A DNA stretch of 64,000 nt from Flavobacterium sp. GT3R68 (GCF_007109225.1 NZ_VJZK01000003.1:124001-188000); one strand, 5' to 3'. Numbered from the stretch's first letter, positions 34,436 through 45,633 are shown. The notes: generated from the sequence alone by a model not told the origin. Translations and numbers: made by a program.

Positions 34436-35286
34436 TATATATTGTGCATGTGAAATTGAATCAATCCGTCAATGGGTCTTCGAAGGACATTTCCCAATTG
34501 TATTCCGTGTTTCTCCAATACCTGTCTCAATTCATCTTTAAGATAAAACGCGATTGAACCTATAAAATGTACCGGAACTTCTTTGTAATTTTCAAATTGC
34601 TTGATGTAATTTTCCACAAAATCCTCCATATCTGAAAGGATTATTTTTTGGCAGAAATCATCGTCTTTATGTTGTATCAAAAACTTGGCGAATGTCGCTA
34701 AATAAGCATTCGGATTTGGTTCTTTATAAAGATTGTGCTTGATAGAATCGGGATCTAGATCGTATTCTTTTTCAAATTGGGCTGCCATATCTTTTGGCAT
34801 TTTCCCAAAATAATAACCGCGAATTAATTTTCTTCCAAATTGGTTTCCGCTGCAGTCATCCATAGCAATATACCCTAGAGACTGCACTTTTTGATGTAAT
34901 ACACGTCCATCAAAATAACTACAATTTGAACCCGTTCCCAAAATACAGACTATCGCTTTCTCATTTTTTGGTGTCGTTGCATATACTGCGGCATACGTAT
35001 CTTCATGTACAGTTACGGCAGCATTTGAGAAATACTCCTGAAAAACCTGTTTCAGGAAAATTTTCATTCTGTCGGTTCCACATCCGGCACCATAGAAATA
35101 TAAGTTGGAAACCTTGTTTTTGTTGTGCAGAATATCAAAACGGTCGTTAAGACGTGTAATCAATTCTTCTTTAGTAAGAACTTCAGGATTCAATCCCAAA
35201 GTTTGGGTCGTGAATAAAATCGACCCGTCTTCATCTAATGCAATCCAATCCGCTTTTGTGGAACCGCTGTCTACAAGTATTTTCAT
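34435..35286 (-). CDS. BadF/BadG-family (N-acetylglucosamine-type) kinase
   Basis: This 283-residue protein of the ASKHA fold has the phosphate-1 loop ILVDSGSTKADW (residues 3-14), AIVCILGTGSNCSYF (phosphate-2), and IAMDDCSGNQFGRKLI. These match the BadF/BadG/BcrA/BcrD group, whose members include eukaryotic-type N-acetylglucosamine kinases. A sugar or amino-sugar kinase role is likely; the substrate is uncertain. It lies 16 bases downstream of gapA in the same orientation and overlaps mgsA by one base. Confidence 0.87.
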   Translation of the reverse strand: MKILVDSGSTKADWIALDEDGSILFTTQTLGLNPEVLTKEELITRLNDRFDILHNKNKVSNLYFYGAGCGTDRMKIFLKQVFQEYFSNAAVTVHEDTYAAVYATTPKNEKAIVCILGTGSNCSYFDGRVLHQKVQSLGYIAMDDCSGNQFGRKLIRGYYFGKMPKDMAAQFEKEYDLDPDSIKHNLYKEPNPNAYLATFAKFLIQHKDDDFCQKIILSDMEDFVENYIKQFENYKEVPVHFIGSIAFYLKDELRQVLEKHGIQLGNVLRRPIDGLIQFHMHNI

Positions 35287-35302
35287 TTTATGTCGTATAG
35301 GA

Positions 35303-36325
<1,023 letters not shown>

Positions 36326-36360
36326 TTAAAGTGAATCCACATTACCGTCACTTTTTACAC

Positions 36361-37347
36361 TTATGTTGACATTATATCAGAAACTCTTAAAAGTTCCTCA
36401 TCAATTTTTGAACTTCCTTTTATGGCCTGTTCCAATGGGGTTAACGTGATTTTATCATGCATCAGTCCCACCATGTAATTTGATTTTCCCTGAAGAAGTG
36501 ATTCTACCGCTTTTACACCTAACCGACTTGCCAAAACCCGGTCGAAACACGAGGGAGTCCCGCCCCGCTGCATATGACCCAAAACCGAAACACGGACATC
36601 ATATTCGGGTAAATTCGCCTCTACGTAATCTTTGAGTTCAAAGACAGTTTTACCGATTTTATCGCCTTCAGCAATGACCACAATACTCGATGCTTTTCCT
36701 GAGGCTTTACTTCTTTGCAGGGATTCCAGTAATCGGTCCAGTCCTAAATTTTCTTCAGGAATCAGGATTTCTTCTGCTCCGGCACCAATGCCTGCATTTA
36801 AAGCAATATGACCGGCATCCCTTCCCATCACCTCGACAAAGAACAATCTGTTGTGGGAACTGGCCGTATCCCTGATTTTATCGACCGCTTCAACCACGGT
36901 GTTTAAAGCCGTATCGTAACCTAAGGTATGTGTGGTACCAAAAATATCATTATCAATAGTTCCCGGAATTCCAATAACAGGAAAACCGAATTCCTTATTA
37001 AATACTTCTGCACCGGTAAAGCTTCCATCACCACCGATGATCACCAACGAGTCTATTCCAGCTTCGACCAAATGGCCGTGGGCTTTCTTTCGACCTTCAG
37101 CAGTCATGAAATCTTTGGATCGTGCCGTCTTTAAAACGGTACCCCCTTTATTCACAATATTATTTACAGATCGCGGACCCATTTCTTTGAAGTCGCCTTC
37201 AATCATTCCCTGGTATCCACGGTATATTCCGACACACTCGATATTATAATAGGCACAAGTACGGACTACAGCCCGTATTGCGGCATTCATTCCCGGAGAA
37301 TCCCCTCCAGAGGTGAGTACTCCTATTTTTTTTATTGCTTTCGACAT
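36361..37347 (-). CDS. pfkA: ATP-dependent 6-phosphofructokinase
   Basis: This 328-residue PfkA-type enzyme phosphorylates fructose-6-phosphate. Marks are GGDSPGMNAAIRAVVR (ATP site, 14-29), GGDGSFTGA, the catalytic GIPGTIDND (residues about 129-137), MGRDAGHIA, and VLGHMQRGGTPSCFDR. GGDGS with Gly at the ATP/PPi-selective position favours ATP. It is the first gene of the glycolytic run. Confidence 0.95.
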   Translation of the reverse strand: MSKAIKKIGVLTSGGDSPGMNAAIRAVVRTCAYYNIECVGIYRGYQGMIEGDFKEMGPRSVNNIVNKGGTVLKTARSKDFMTAEGRKKAHGHLVEAGIDSLVIIGGDGSFTGAEVFNKEFGFPVIGIPGTIDNDIFGTTHTLGYDTALNTVVEAVDKIRDTASSHNRLFFVEVMGRDAGHIALNAGIGAGAEEILIPEENLGLDRLLESLQRSKASGKASSIVVIAEGDKIGKTVFELKDYVEANLPEYDVRVSVLGHMQRGGTPSCFDRVLASRLGVKAVESLLQGKSNYMVGLMHDKITLTPLEQAIKGSSKIDEELLRVSDIMST

Positions 37348-37424
37348 TTTTTAAAGTATGATAATAGTAAATTTGGGAAAAGAAGATTTTTTGCAAATTA
37401 CTAATTATTTAATATAAAAGAAGA

Positions 37425-40400
37425 TTATTCTTCTTCGGGAACAGCATCCTGATTGACTTTTATCTTTTCCTTTTCTTTTTTCTCGCCTTTTTGGAAATTG
37501 ATATAATCCGGTTGTGGTGGTAAGTCTGAATCGGGATCGACTGTTGTTGGTTTTGATTCCTTATCCAGTTTATTCTTGAAGATTTTGTTTACTAATTCTT
37601 TAAAGGTATCAAAATCCACTTCATATGTTACACCGACACCCTGTGTATAACCAATGATTCCCTGGCCGAAGTAATTGATGTCATTTTCCCGATTGAACAT
37701 TCTAAGATTAAGCGTTCCGTCTTCATTCACACGATATTGAACCTCCACATCACCCACGATGGCAGATTCGTTGACGCCTCCCACAGGAACTCCCAGTTTA
37801 CCGTTTATCATAATTCGCTCGTTGATCTTTGTAGAAACCGTTACACCAAATCGGGCATCTGTTTCTGTACCTGGTCTTTTATCAGCGGAGACATAATCCA
37901 ATCCAACATTGAAAACCCCTTCTTCATCTTTAAAGATATCCTGAAACAAACCACTGGCTCGTTCGAATAAATTGCCTGCAAAATCGGCCTGGTTCACGCC
38001 TTCAGGACTTAGGAATCCTCCTGACGACAACAAGTATAAAGCTTGTGTCTGTCGGGTGTCCCTGTCGTCTAATTTATATTGGATTTCCGATTTCAGGATG
38101 GAACTCACTGTTGGAAATTCAATATTAAAATCAAGTTCCGGATTGCTCAGACTTCCTCTTACCCCGATCACCACCTCTACCGGCACTTTTCGGTTGAAAG
38201 AAGGATTTTCCAGTAAAACTGCGGGATTGGCTGTTGTTTTATAGATTGCCTCCAGATTTAATATCGCCCGCATAGGGTCCCCTTCCCATACAATTGAACC
38301 AAACTTTTTAACTATGAATTTCTTGTCAATTAAACCACCGTATTTGAAATTATAAGTTCCTTCATAGATCTGGAAATCCCCGTACATATTAAATTTCCCA
38401 AGGGTATTGATTTTTAACAACAATCCACCTCGACCTCTTCCCTTGATTCCATGTCCGGAATTCCTGTCCAGAATTACTTCAATTTCCGCATTTTGATTGA
38501 TGTCCAAATCAAACTCCAATTCAAGACCGTTGTAATTTCGGTTTTTTTCAACGATGCCTTTACCCAGATTAAATTTTTCTGTGGAACTCAAAAAATGAAT
38601 GTAACTGCTCGTTCCCACTGCATCAGCATCATTAATAGGAATTTTTATAGCTGTGCCTTTCTCAGACTTCGCATCTACTTTAATAAACAGACCATTTGTA
38701 GGCCCGGAAATGGTTGCCGTTCCATCGATAAATGCTGTTCCATAATAAGCGGCATCTTCGCTGTCTTTCGTATCCAATGCAAGAAGACGGCTTGAATTTA
38801 TACGTAAATCCAAGTCCCATTCCGAAAACTTTTTGTGTTTGATGCGACCGTCTAAAATTCCTTTGGTATTGTATTTCGTATCCGTCAAAGTGGCATCTCT
38901 GATTATAAACAGGCTTTCAGTAACATCTACAATTGAGCTTTTCTCCAATTCATAACTCACATTCATATAAGGAATAGTAAGTCCCGCTTCATCGAGATAA
39001 AGTCGGCCATTAATATCGGGGTTGGAGGCGGTTCCTTCGATACTTGTCGTTCCGGAAACAAATCCTTTAATATTGGTAATGATATCGCCGCCTAAAAGAC
39101 TCAGTGCCCCGAGATTAAATTTACTGAAACGCATATCCAGATCCATTACAGTTTCTTTGTTTTCAATGCTAAAATCTCCTTTTGCGGTAAACGATTCCAC
39201 GTTATCATTTTCAATAGTAGAGTTCACACTGAATTTCTTCAGGTTCTCATCCCCTACAATATCTAACTTCAGTTTCCCTAAAAGGTTATTGTTCACATTC
39301 AGGCTATCGACAGTTAACGACGAAGTAGGCTGATATACATTATTATTCTGCTTAAAATTAATATCCCCGTTTAGGCTTCCTTTTATTTTGAACTGCTCAA
39401 TATCGGGGGTCAGTTTGCTCAGGTCAATATCGGTAAAACTAAGATTCAGGTCCTTGTAAGTAGTGCCTTTTAAGAGACCGTTTAATTCTATTTTCTGATT
39501 TTCATGTGACATTACAATATCATCTATAGCAAAGTTTTTTAACGCTTTATCAAAAACGATTTTATTGTTTTCTTCATCATTTTCATTCAGGTACCATAAG
39601 TAATCCTTGAACATTATTTCTGATTTCTGGATTCCCACAACACTGTTTTTCTTTTTATCTATGGTGTGAAATAAATTCAGGTTATAATAATCTTCAGCCT
39701 TATTACCACCTTTAAATTCTGTTCTCAGAAATAATGTATCGTTCATCGTCACGTTAATCAGACTGAAATCGGATACTTTATAATATTTGGTTTTAATGCT
39801 GTCCATTTGAATGTAGGCATTGTATAGTGGATTCTTGTTGTCAATTTCAATCTTGATTTCATCGAAATAATTATCGAACGCGGCTATTTTTGGTGACGTG
39901 AAATTGAATTTGAATTCATCATTATCTGAATTGATATTTCCGCGCATCACAGTATTAGAACCAATGGAAATACCAGGATAAAATATTTCGACAACCTTGT
40001 TATAGATGGCAAAGTCAAATTTTAAAAACTGGCCTTTCTTAACTTTATTGGGAGTATAATTAGCATAAAGGCTTCCCAATGAATTCTCGACCATTTTCTG
40101 CAATTGACCAAATTGGAATTTCCCAACAATCTGCCCTTCAATAATATCCGGAGAGTTAATCGCAATAGTGCGGACGCGGTTTTCATCAAAACTGGATTTA
40201 ATTGTAAAATCGTCAAAAAGATAAATATCCTTTTTGTTTTGATACGAAGTTTTGGTGATATAAATATCGCCCTGCATGTCATCCAGGGTGTTCCCTGAAA
40301 TTTTCATGTCGACATTTCCTTTAAATATAGAAAGGGAGTCCGTTTTAACCAGTTTCAGGTTGATGAGATTGGCATAATCGATTTTAGTTTTAAAATCAAA

Positions 40401-41945
40401 GAAAACATCCTTCTGTCCTAAATTAACCAAACCATCAAAATCCATTTGCAGATTCGGATCATTGATAAACAGCTTCCCTTTAAATATAGGCTGTTTGAAG
40501 TTCCCGTTAACGACAATGTTTTTATAATTATACCCTTTATAATAGACTCTATAAATATCCCCTGTAAAGGATGTGTTCAGATATTTTTCTTTGAAACCTT
40601 TTCCGTCCACATCCAGATTTAGGGTTACGGTTCCTAAATCTTTTTTGTCCAGAAAAGCCCCAATATTAAAATTTTCCAAAATGACATTCCCCGAGTATGA
40701 GGCATTATCAATATTGTTAATGTTGGACATCAATAAATCGGACTGAATATTACCCAGGGCAGTCGACATATAAAAGTCTGCATCAATTGAAGTGGTCGTA
40801 ATTTCTGCCTTCCCACGAAGATTGAACTGTCCTAATTTGCTTAATGAAGACGGTAATTTCTTTCCTAAAATATTTGGTAATAAACTGGTCAAGTTTTTGT
40901 AATTGGAAGAAACTTTATCAAAGCTTCCTTTCATGTAAAAATTCTGTCCTTTCTTACCAAAAAGATTTCGGAAATTGACATCACCGATTATTTGCGAATG
41001 GTGATCGTCCACTAATTTCAGATTAGTTGCATAGAAATCGTTCAGGGTTCCTTTTACAGTCGTTCTTATACTGAAATGCTGGTTTCGCTCCAATTCCTTG
41101 TAATAATGTGAAATATCATTAGTAGCCAAAGAAGCCGAATCCAATTTGATGTCAAATTGCACTTTATTGTTGAAATCGGAAAAATCCTTACGCTCATAAT
41201 TCAGAATTATAGTTCCTTTGATATAGGATTGCTTGGTTAATACATCCAGACTTTCAAGCTTGATATATTTTTTGGTATAGGTAAAATTAGAGCTCAGGTT
41301 TTCGACATACAGCCCGCGGTGATCACGGAAAGCCATTTTCTTGATGTTCATCGTCACATCGGGGCCATAGACCATGAAATTGCTTATTTCGGAGTCGAGT
41401 TTGGTCAGATCCAATGTTTTTAGAGCCTCGATATTTTCATCAATCAGGATAAAGCGGCTATGGTCTACATATAGATTTTTGGCTTTCATCAGGAACTTCT
41501 TTGTTGAAGCCTTTCCGGAATCAAATAAAGCAATAAATTTATCGAGGTTAGTATCTTTTTCGCCTTTATAGGTTTTCATTTGGATCACGAGGTGGTCAAT
41601 TCGAATGTCACCAAATAATAAATCACCATTATACAACTTTTTAAAACTTAAAACATCGGTTTTAATTCGATGGGCAGCAATGAGAGTATCTTTATGATGG
41701 TCCCTGATGATAACATTTTTCAACTTAATGCCCCCAAATATGGAGACAGCTACCTGCTCTACTTTGATGTCAGTTTTGTAGTCTTTATTGATGATTTCAG
41801 TAAGGTAGGCGCCGATTTTTGTCTGAACAACAGGTAGAGAAAGTGCAATGCCAAGTATCAGCAAAAGTAGGATCAGTCCAAGGATAGAACGAAATACTAT
41901 TTTTTTAAATTTTTTGATACCTTTTATTGTTTTAAATTTGTCCAA
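37425..41945 (-). CDS. tamB: TamB-like outer-membrane assembly protein
   Basis: This is a 1506-residue protein with an N-terminal signal anchor (FRSILGLILLLLILGIALSLPVV). A very long beta-rich AsmA/TamB-type groove follows, and a C-terminal TamB (DUF490) domain begins around residue 1150 (GRGRGGLLLKINTLGKFNMYG, GSLSNPELDFNIEFPTV, DYVSADKRPG). It ends in a charged Lys/Glu tail. TamB-like proteins span the periplasm and move lipids or help outer-membrane protein assembly. The only available start is TTG at 41945; no ATG exists between the in-frame stop upstream and the anchor. The same bases form a TATATTTG -7-like box on its strand, so the exact start is open. Confidence 0.87.
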   Translation of the reverse strand: MDKFKTIKGIKKFKKIVFRSILGLILLLLILGIALSLPVVQTKIGAYLTEIINKDYKTDIKVEQVAVSIFGGIKLKNVIIRDHHKDTLIAAHRIKTDVLSFKKLYNGDLLFGDIRIDHLVIQMKTYKGEKDTNLDKFIALFDSGKASTKKFLMKAKNLYVDHSRFILIDENIEALKTLDLTKLDSEISNFMVYGPDVTMNIKKMAFRDHRGLYVENLSSNFTYTKKYIKLESLDVLTKQSYIKGTIILNYERKDFSDFNNKVQFDIKLDSASLATNDISHYYKELERNQHFSIRTTVKGTLNDFYATNLKLVDDHHSQIIGDVNFRNLFGKKGQNFYMKGSFDKVSSNYKNLTSLLPNILGKKLPSSLSKLGQFNLRGKAEITTTSIDADFYMSTALGNIQSDLLMSNINNIDNASYSGNVILENFNIGAFLDKKDLGTVTLNLDVDGKGFKEKYLNTSFTGDIYRVYYKGYNYKNIVVNGNFKQPIFKGKLFINDPNLQMDFDGLVNLGQKDVFFDFKTKIDYANLINLKLVKTDSLSIFKGNVDMKISGNTLDDMQGDIYITKTSYQNKKDIYLFDDFTIKSSFDENRVRTIAINSPDIIEGQIVGKFQFGQLQKMVENSLGSLYANYTPNKVKKGQFLKFDFAIYNKVVEIFYPGISIGSNTVMRGNINSDNDEFKFNFTSPKIAAFDNYFDEIKIEIDNKNPLYNAYIQMDSIKTKYYKVSDFSLINVTMNDTLFLRTEFKGGNKAEDYYNLNLFHTIDKKKNSVVGIQKSEIMFKDYLWYLNENDEENNKIVFDKALKNFAIDDIVMSHENQKIELNGLLKGTTYKDLNLSFTDIDLSKLTPDIEQFKIKGSLNGDINFKQNNNVYQPTSSLTVDSLNVNNNLLGKLKLDIVGDENLKKFSVNSTIENDNVESFTAKGDFSIENKETVMDLDMRFSKFNLGALSLLGGDIITNIKGFVSGTTSIEGTASNPDINGRLYLDEAGLTIPYMNVSYELEKSSIVDVTESLFIIRDATLTDTKYNTKGILDGRIKHKKFSEWDLDLRINSSRLLALDTKDSEDAAYYGTAFIDGTATISGPTNGLFIKVDAKSEKGTAIKIPINDADAVGTSSYIHFLSSTEKFNLGKGIVEKNRNYNGLELEFDLDINQNAEIEVILDRNSGHGIKGRGRGGLLLKINTLGKFNMYGDFQIYEGTYNFKYGGLIDKKFIVKKFGSIVWEGDPMRAILNLEAIYKTTANPAVLLENPSFNRKVPVEVVIGVRGSLSNPELDFNIEFPTVSSILKSEIQYKLDDRDTRQTQALYLLSSGGFLSPEGVNQADFAGNLFERASGLFQDIFKDEEGVFNVGLDYVSADKRPGTETDARFGVTVSTKINERIMINGKLGVPVGGVNESAIVGDVEVQYRVNEDGTLNLRMFNRENDINYFGQGIIGYTQGVGVTYEVDFDTFKELVNKIFKNKLDKESKPTTVDPDSDLPPQPDYINFQKGEKKEKEKIKVNQDAVPEEE
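41914..41940 (+). promoter_or_regulatory. Candidate tsaD promoter inside the 5' end of tamB
   Basis: -7 box TAAATTTG (41933-41940) with TTG at 41914-41916 (16-base spacing), 32 bases before the tsaD ATG. It overlaps the tamB coding start on the other strand. Confidence 0.5.
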
Positions 41946-41950
41946 ATATA
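41943..41950 (-). promoter_or_regulatory. -7-like box TATATTTG at the tamB start
   Basis: It is an exact TAnnTTTG match on the minus strand whose TTG is also the called tamB start codon. If it is a real -7 box, the transcript would begin after that codon. Confidence 0.35.
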
Positions 41951-41971
41951 ATTCAAAATTCGTGCCCTTTT

Positions 41972-42994
41972 ATGCATAATCAGGCTGTTTTTATACTAGC
42001 AATTGAAAGTTCCTGCGATGACACGGCAGCATCCGTCTTACAAAACGATAAAGTCTTGTCGAATGTTGTTGCTAATCAGCTTATTCACAACCAATATGGA
42101 GGTGTTGTACCTGAATTGGCTTCCCGTGCCCACCAGCAAAATATCGTTCCCGTTATTGATGCAGCGCTCCGCAAAGCAAATATACAAAAAGAACAATTGT
42201 CAGCAATCGCCTTTACCCAAGGTCCCGGCCTAATGGGTTCGCTATTGGTGGGAAGTTCGTTTGCAAAGTCTTTATCGCTGGCCTTAAATATTCCATTAAT
42301 TGCTGTCAATCACATGCAGGCTCATATTTTGGCTCATTTTATTGCAGAAGAAGATTACACTAAACCCACGTTTCCCTTTCTGGCATTGACGATTTCAGGA
42401 GGACATACCCAAATTGTGAGGGTAAATGATTTTTTCGACATGGAAATTATCGGGGAAACCACTGACGATGCTGTCGGTGAAGCTTTTGATAAAAGTGCAA
42501 AAATTCTTGGGCTGCCTTATCCGGGAGGCCCTTTGGTTGACAAATATGCGCAATTAGGAAACCCGAAGGCATTTGCTTTTACAAAACCTAAAGTTCCTGG
42601 ATTGGATTTTAGTTTCTCCGGGCTTAAGACAGCAATACTTTATTTTGTTCAGAAAAAGGTAGCTGAAAACCCTGATTTTATCGCAGAAAACATCAACGAT
42701 ATCTGTGCTTCCATCCAACACACCATTATTGAAATATTAATGGATAAATTAAAACTGGCTGTCAAGGAAACGGGAATTAAGCAAATTGCTATTGGCGGAG
42801 GGGTTTCGGCCAATTCCGGAATCCGAAATACATTGAAAGAGGCAGAAAAAAAATATGGCTGGGAAACTTTTATTCCCAAATTTGAATACACCACCGATAA
42901 TGCTGCAATGATTGGAATTGTAGGTTATCATAAGTTTTTATTAGAAAATTTCGAAACTTCATCTGTTGTTTCCAAAGCAAGAATACAATTCTAA
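41972..42994 (+). CDS. tsaD: tRNA threonylcarbamoyladenosine transferase TsaD
   Basis: This 340-residue metal-dependent ASKHA protein transfers threonylcarbamoyl to A37 of ANN-decoding tRNAs with TsaB/TsaE. It starts LAIESSCDDTAASVL. The metal His pair is in VNHMQAHILAHF (about residue 110). SGGHTQIVRV, GEAFDKSAKILGLPYPGGP, and GGGVSANSGIR with the C-terminal TDNAAMIG (metal Asp) are also present. It is complete and essential in most bacteria. rsmE follows after 3 bases. Confidence 0.96.
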   Translation: MHNQAVFILAIESSCDDTAASVLQNDKVLSNVVANQLIHNQYGGVVPELASRAHQQNIVPVIDAALRKANIQKEQLSAIAFTQGPGLMGSLLVGSSFAKSLSLALNIPLIAVNHMQAHILAHFIAEEDYTKPTFPFLALTISGGHTQIVRVNDFFDMEIIGETTDDAVGEAFDKSAKILGLPYPGGPLVDKYAQLGNPKAFAFTKPKVPGLDFSFSGLKTAILYFVQKKVAENPDFIAENINDICASIQHTIIEILMDKLKLAVKETGIKQIAIGGGVSANSGIRNTLKEAEKKYGWETFIPKFEYTTDNAAMIGIVGYHKFLLENFETSSVVSKARIQF

Positions 42995-42997
42995 ATT

Positions 42998-43702
42998 ATG
43001 CAATTATTTTATAATCCAGCAATCAACGAGGCAACCGAAAGCTTTTCTTTCGATAAGGAAGAAAGCAAGCACATTGTTAAAGTAATGCGTAAAAAAGGTG
43101 GCGATATCTTATTCGTAACCAACGGTATTGGATTTTTATTTAAAACCGAAATTGTGTTGGGTTCCGATATCAAATGTACGGTAAAAATCGTTTCTTATGA
43201 AAAAGCAGAAGTGCCAAAATACCATTTGCATTTAGCAGTAGCGCCTACAAAAATGAACGACCGCTATGAATGGTTTTTGGAAAAAGCAACCGAAATGGGT
43301 ATTTCTGAAATCACTCCTATAATATGTGAACATTCCGAAAGAAAGTTTGTAAAAACAGATCGCTTTGATAAAATCATCCAGTCGGCAATGAAACAGTCTG
43401 CACAAGTGTATCTACCTAAAATAAATGAACCGATTCCCTTTAAGGATTTTATGAAAATAAAAAACGAAGGACAACTGCTGATCGCGCATTGTGAGAAAAC
43501 AGATAGAAAATCCTTAAAGGATATTTTAAAACCGGGTATGGATATTACAATGCTTATTGGTCCGGAGGGAGATTTCTCAAATAAAGAAATTGCACTCGCT
43601 ATCGAAAATAAATATATTCCGGTATCTTTGGGAAACACGCGTTTACGAACTGAAACAGCAGCAGTAGTGGCTTGCCACAGTGTCGTTTTTGTGAATGAAT
43701 AA
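42998..43702 (+). CDS. rsmE: 16S rRNA (uracil1498-N3)-methyltransferase
   Basis: The 234-residue SPOUT-class enzyme has an N-terminal PUA-like region (EESKHIVKVMRKKGGDIL) and the knotted SAM-binding domain with LAVAPTKMNDRYEWFLEKATEMG, LIGPEGDFSNKEI and LGNTRLRTETAAV. It methylates U1498 of 16S rRNA. It is translated directly after tsaD and followed by the DUF4159 gene at 33 bases. Confidence 0.95.
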   Translation: MQLFYNPAINEATESFSFDKEESKHIVKVMRKKGGDILFVTNGIGFLFKTEIVLGSDIKCTVKIVSYEKAEVPKYHLHLAVAPTKMNDRYEWFLEKATEMGISEITPIICEHSERKFVKTDRFDKIIQSAMKQSAQVYLPKINEPIPFKDFMKIKNEGQLLIAHCEKTDRKSLKDILKPGMDITMLIGPEGDFSNKEIALAIENKYIPVSLGNTRLRTETAAVVACHSVVFVNE

Positions 43703-43734
43703 TCTTAAGAGGATAAAACCAGCCATACGATATT

Positions 43735-44376
43735 ATGAAAAGAATATTTTTATTGATGATTCTGATGGGTACGATTTCAATGAATGCCCAGGAAATCGCC
43801 CTGTTAAAATATAGTGGCGGTGGTGACTGGTACGCAAACCCTACTGCTCTCCCTAATCTGATTAAATTTTGCAATCAGAGCGTTACAACAAAAATAAAAT
43901 CTAAAAATGCGGTGGTGGAACCAGGTAGTCCTGATTTATTTTCATATCCTTTTGTTCATATGACTGGTCACGGAAATGTTTTTTTTAATGATTCGGAGGT
44001 GATTAATTTAAGGAATTACATGACTTCTGGCGGTTTTTTACATATTGATGATAATTATGGTATGGATGAATACATCCGAAAAGAAATAAAAAAAATATTC
44101 CCCGACAATGATTTAACTGAAATCCCTTCCAGTCATTCTATTTTCCAAAAACCTTATTCTTTTCCGGCTGGTATTCCCAAAATACACGAGCATGACGGGA
44201 AACGTCCGCAAGCATTTGGAATTTTTGTAGCAAACCGCCTGGTTTTGCTTTATACCTACGAAACTGATCTGGGAGACGGATGGGAAGATGCGGATGTCCA
44301 TAATGATCCGTTGGAAGTTAGGGAAAAAGCTTTAAAAATGGGTGCTAACATCCTTAATTATGTTTTCAATAATTAG
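43735..44376 (+). CDS. Secreted DUF4159 protein
   Basis: This 213-residue product has a signal peptide ending SMNAQ. It shows the DUF4159 pattern: LLKYSGGGDWYANPTALPNLIKF at the start of the mature chain, then HGNVFFNDSEV, GGFLHIDDNYGMDEYIRKEI, and RLVLLYTYETDLGDGWED. The family is related to GATase-like folds and is widespread in Bacteroidota and Myxococcota, without a proven function. It lies third in the tsaD-rsmE unit. Confidence 0.85.
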   Translation: MKRIFLLMILMGTISMNAQEIALLKYSGGGDWYANPTALPNLIKFCNQSVTTKIKSKNAVVEPGSPDLFSYPFVHMTGHGNVFFNDSEVINLRNYMTSGGFLHIDDNYGMDEYIRKEIKKIFPDNDLTEIPSSHSIFQKPYSFPAGIPKIHEHDGKRPQAFGIFVANRLVLLYTYETDLGDGWEDADVHNDPLEVREKALKMGANILNYVFNN

Positions 44377-44682
44377 CAAATTTATTCTTAATATATTAAA
44401 TTATACTATTTAAAATTTTTTTATTTTAATAGTAATACTACAACTTTAACAATTTTTACGGTTTTACCGTAACAATTTATTTAAAATCCTCATTAGTTTT
44501 ACAGAGCACAATGAATAATTTGCGCTGTGCATCCCTTAATTACTGTAATTGAACAGTTTAGATTAACTTTTTTTTTTAAAAAAAAACATTTTATGCAATA
44601 TAAAATGTTAAATTTACGTTAGTGAGTATATTATTAATTATTTACCATAAATCAAAATTTTCTAACCAAACCTTATTTTATT
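44377..44682. other. AT-rich leader region of the M43 lipoprotein gene
   Basis: These 306 bases hold no gene. They contain a T-run/A-run junction (about 44570-44586), likely to bend DNA, and a perfect 10-bp hairpin at 44585-44609. No clear TAnnTTTG box was found. The first M43 gene begins at its end. Confidence 0.5.
44585..44609. repeat. 25-bp hairpin, perfect 10-bp arms
   Basis: AACATTTTAT (44585-44594) pairs with ATAAAATGTT (44600-44609) around GCAAT, 74 bases before the M43 gene. It could be an operator or leader structure. Confidence 0.45.
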
Positions 44683-45633
44683 ATGAAAAAATTTCTTTTA
44701 TCAGTAACAATGGTGTTGTTTTTAGTTTCATGTAATAATGAAGAAACTGCGGTTTCAAGCGAAACTGCTAAAGTAGCCGAGCGAGGTTGTGCATCTCATG
44801 ATGTTCTTATGGAACAATTGAGAGTAAATCCGGAATTGGCAATTAAAATGAATGAAATCGAATCTTTCACACAAAAAGCTATGATGGAAGGTCGATTAGT
44901 AAATGGAAAAATTGAAATTCCTGTTGTAGTGAATGTACTATACAGAACTGCAGCAGAAAACATTTCTTTGGCGCAAATCCAATCACAGATTGATGTTTTA
45001 AATAAAGATTTTAATGCTACGAATTCTGATTATAATCAGGTTCCAGCATTATTCTCAGGTGTGAAAGCGAATGTTGGAATTTCTTTCGTGCTTGATGCGG
45101 TTTACAGAAAAGCAACGACAAAAACATCATGGGGAACTAGAGATGCTATGAAAAAAACTAAACAAGGTGGTTTGGACCCTACTTCACCAACTACCAAACT
45201 TAATATGTGGGCTTGTACTATTGGAGGCGGAATCTTAGGATATGCGCAATTCCCAGGTGGATCTTCTGCTACCGATGGTGTTGTAGTTGATTCACAATAT
45301 TTCGGTTTATCTTCTTCATCAAGCTATCCTTATAACTTAGGAAGAACGGCTACTCATGAAGTAGGACACTGGATGAATTTACGTCATATTTGGGGTGATG
45401 CTACTTGTGGAAGTGATTTAGTGAACGATACGCCTCTTCATAACACTGCGAATTACGGTGTGCCAGCATATCCTCATTATAGTACTTGTACTGGAACTCC
45501 AGTGGAAATGACTATGAATTATATGGATTATACAGATGACAGAGGTATGTATATGTTTTCAACAGGACAAAAAGCCAGAATCGATGCAATCTTTGTTTCA
45601 GGTGGTGCAAGATTCTCGTTTGCCCAACCATAA
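44683..45633 (+). CDS. M43 (pappalysin-like) zinc metalloprotease lipoprotein, copy 1
   Basis: The 316-residue product has lipobox LVSC (Cys17) followed by NNEE. The mature domain has the zinc motif HEVGHWMNLRH (His225, Glu226, His229, His235), followed by IWGD and the Met-turn region MTMNYMDY. This places it in metzincin family M43, whose members cleave proteins extracellularly. Acidic residues after the lipid Cys suggest display on the cell surface. The canonical Gly in HEXXHXXGXXH is replaced by Asn. A close paralogue follows. Own terminator. Confidence 0.9.
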   Translation: MKKFLLSVTMVLFLVSCNNEETAVSSETAKVAERGCASHDVLMEQLRVNPELAIKMNEIESFTQKAMMEGRLVNGKIEIPVVVNVLYRTAAENISLAQIQSQIDVLNKDFNATNSDYNQVPALFSGVKANVGISFVLDAVYRKATTKTSWGTRDAMKKTKQGGLDPTSPTTKLNMWACTIGGGILGYAQFPGGSSATDGVVVDSQYFGLSSSSSYPYNLGRTATHEVGHWMNLRHIWGDATCGSDLVNDTPLHNTANYGVPAYPHYSTCTGTPVEMTMNYMDYTDDRGMYMFSTGQKARIDAIFVSGGARFSFAQP

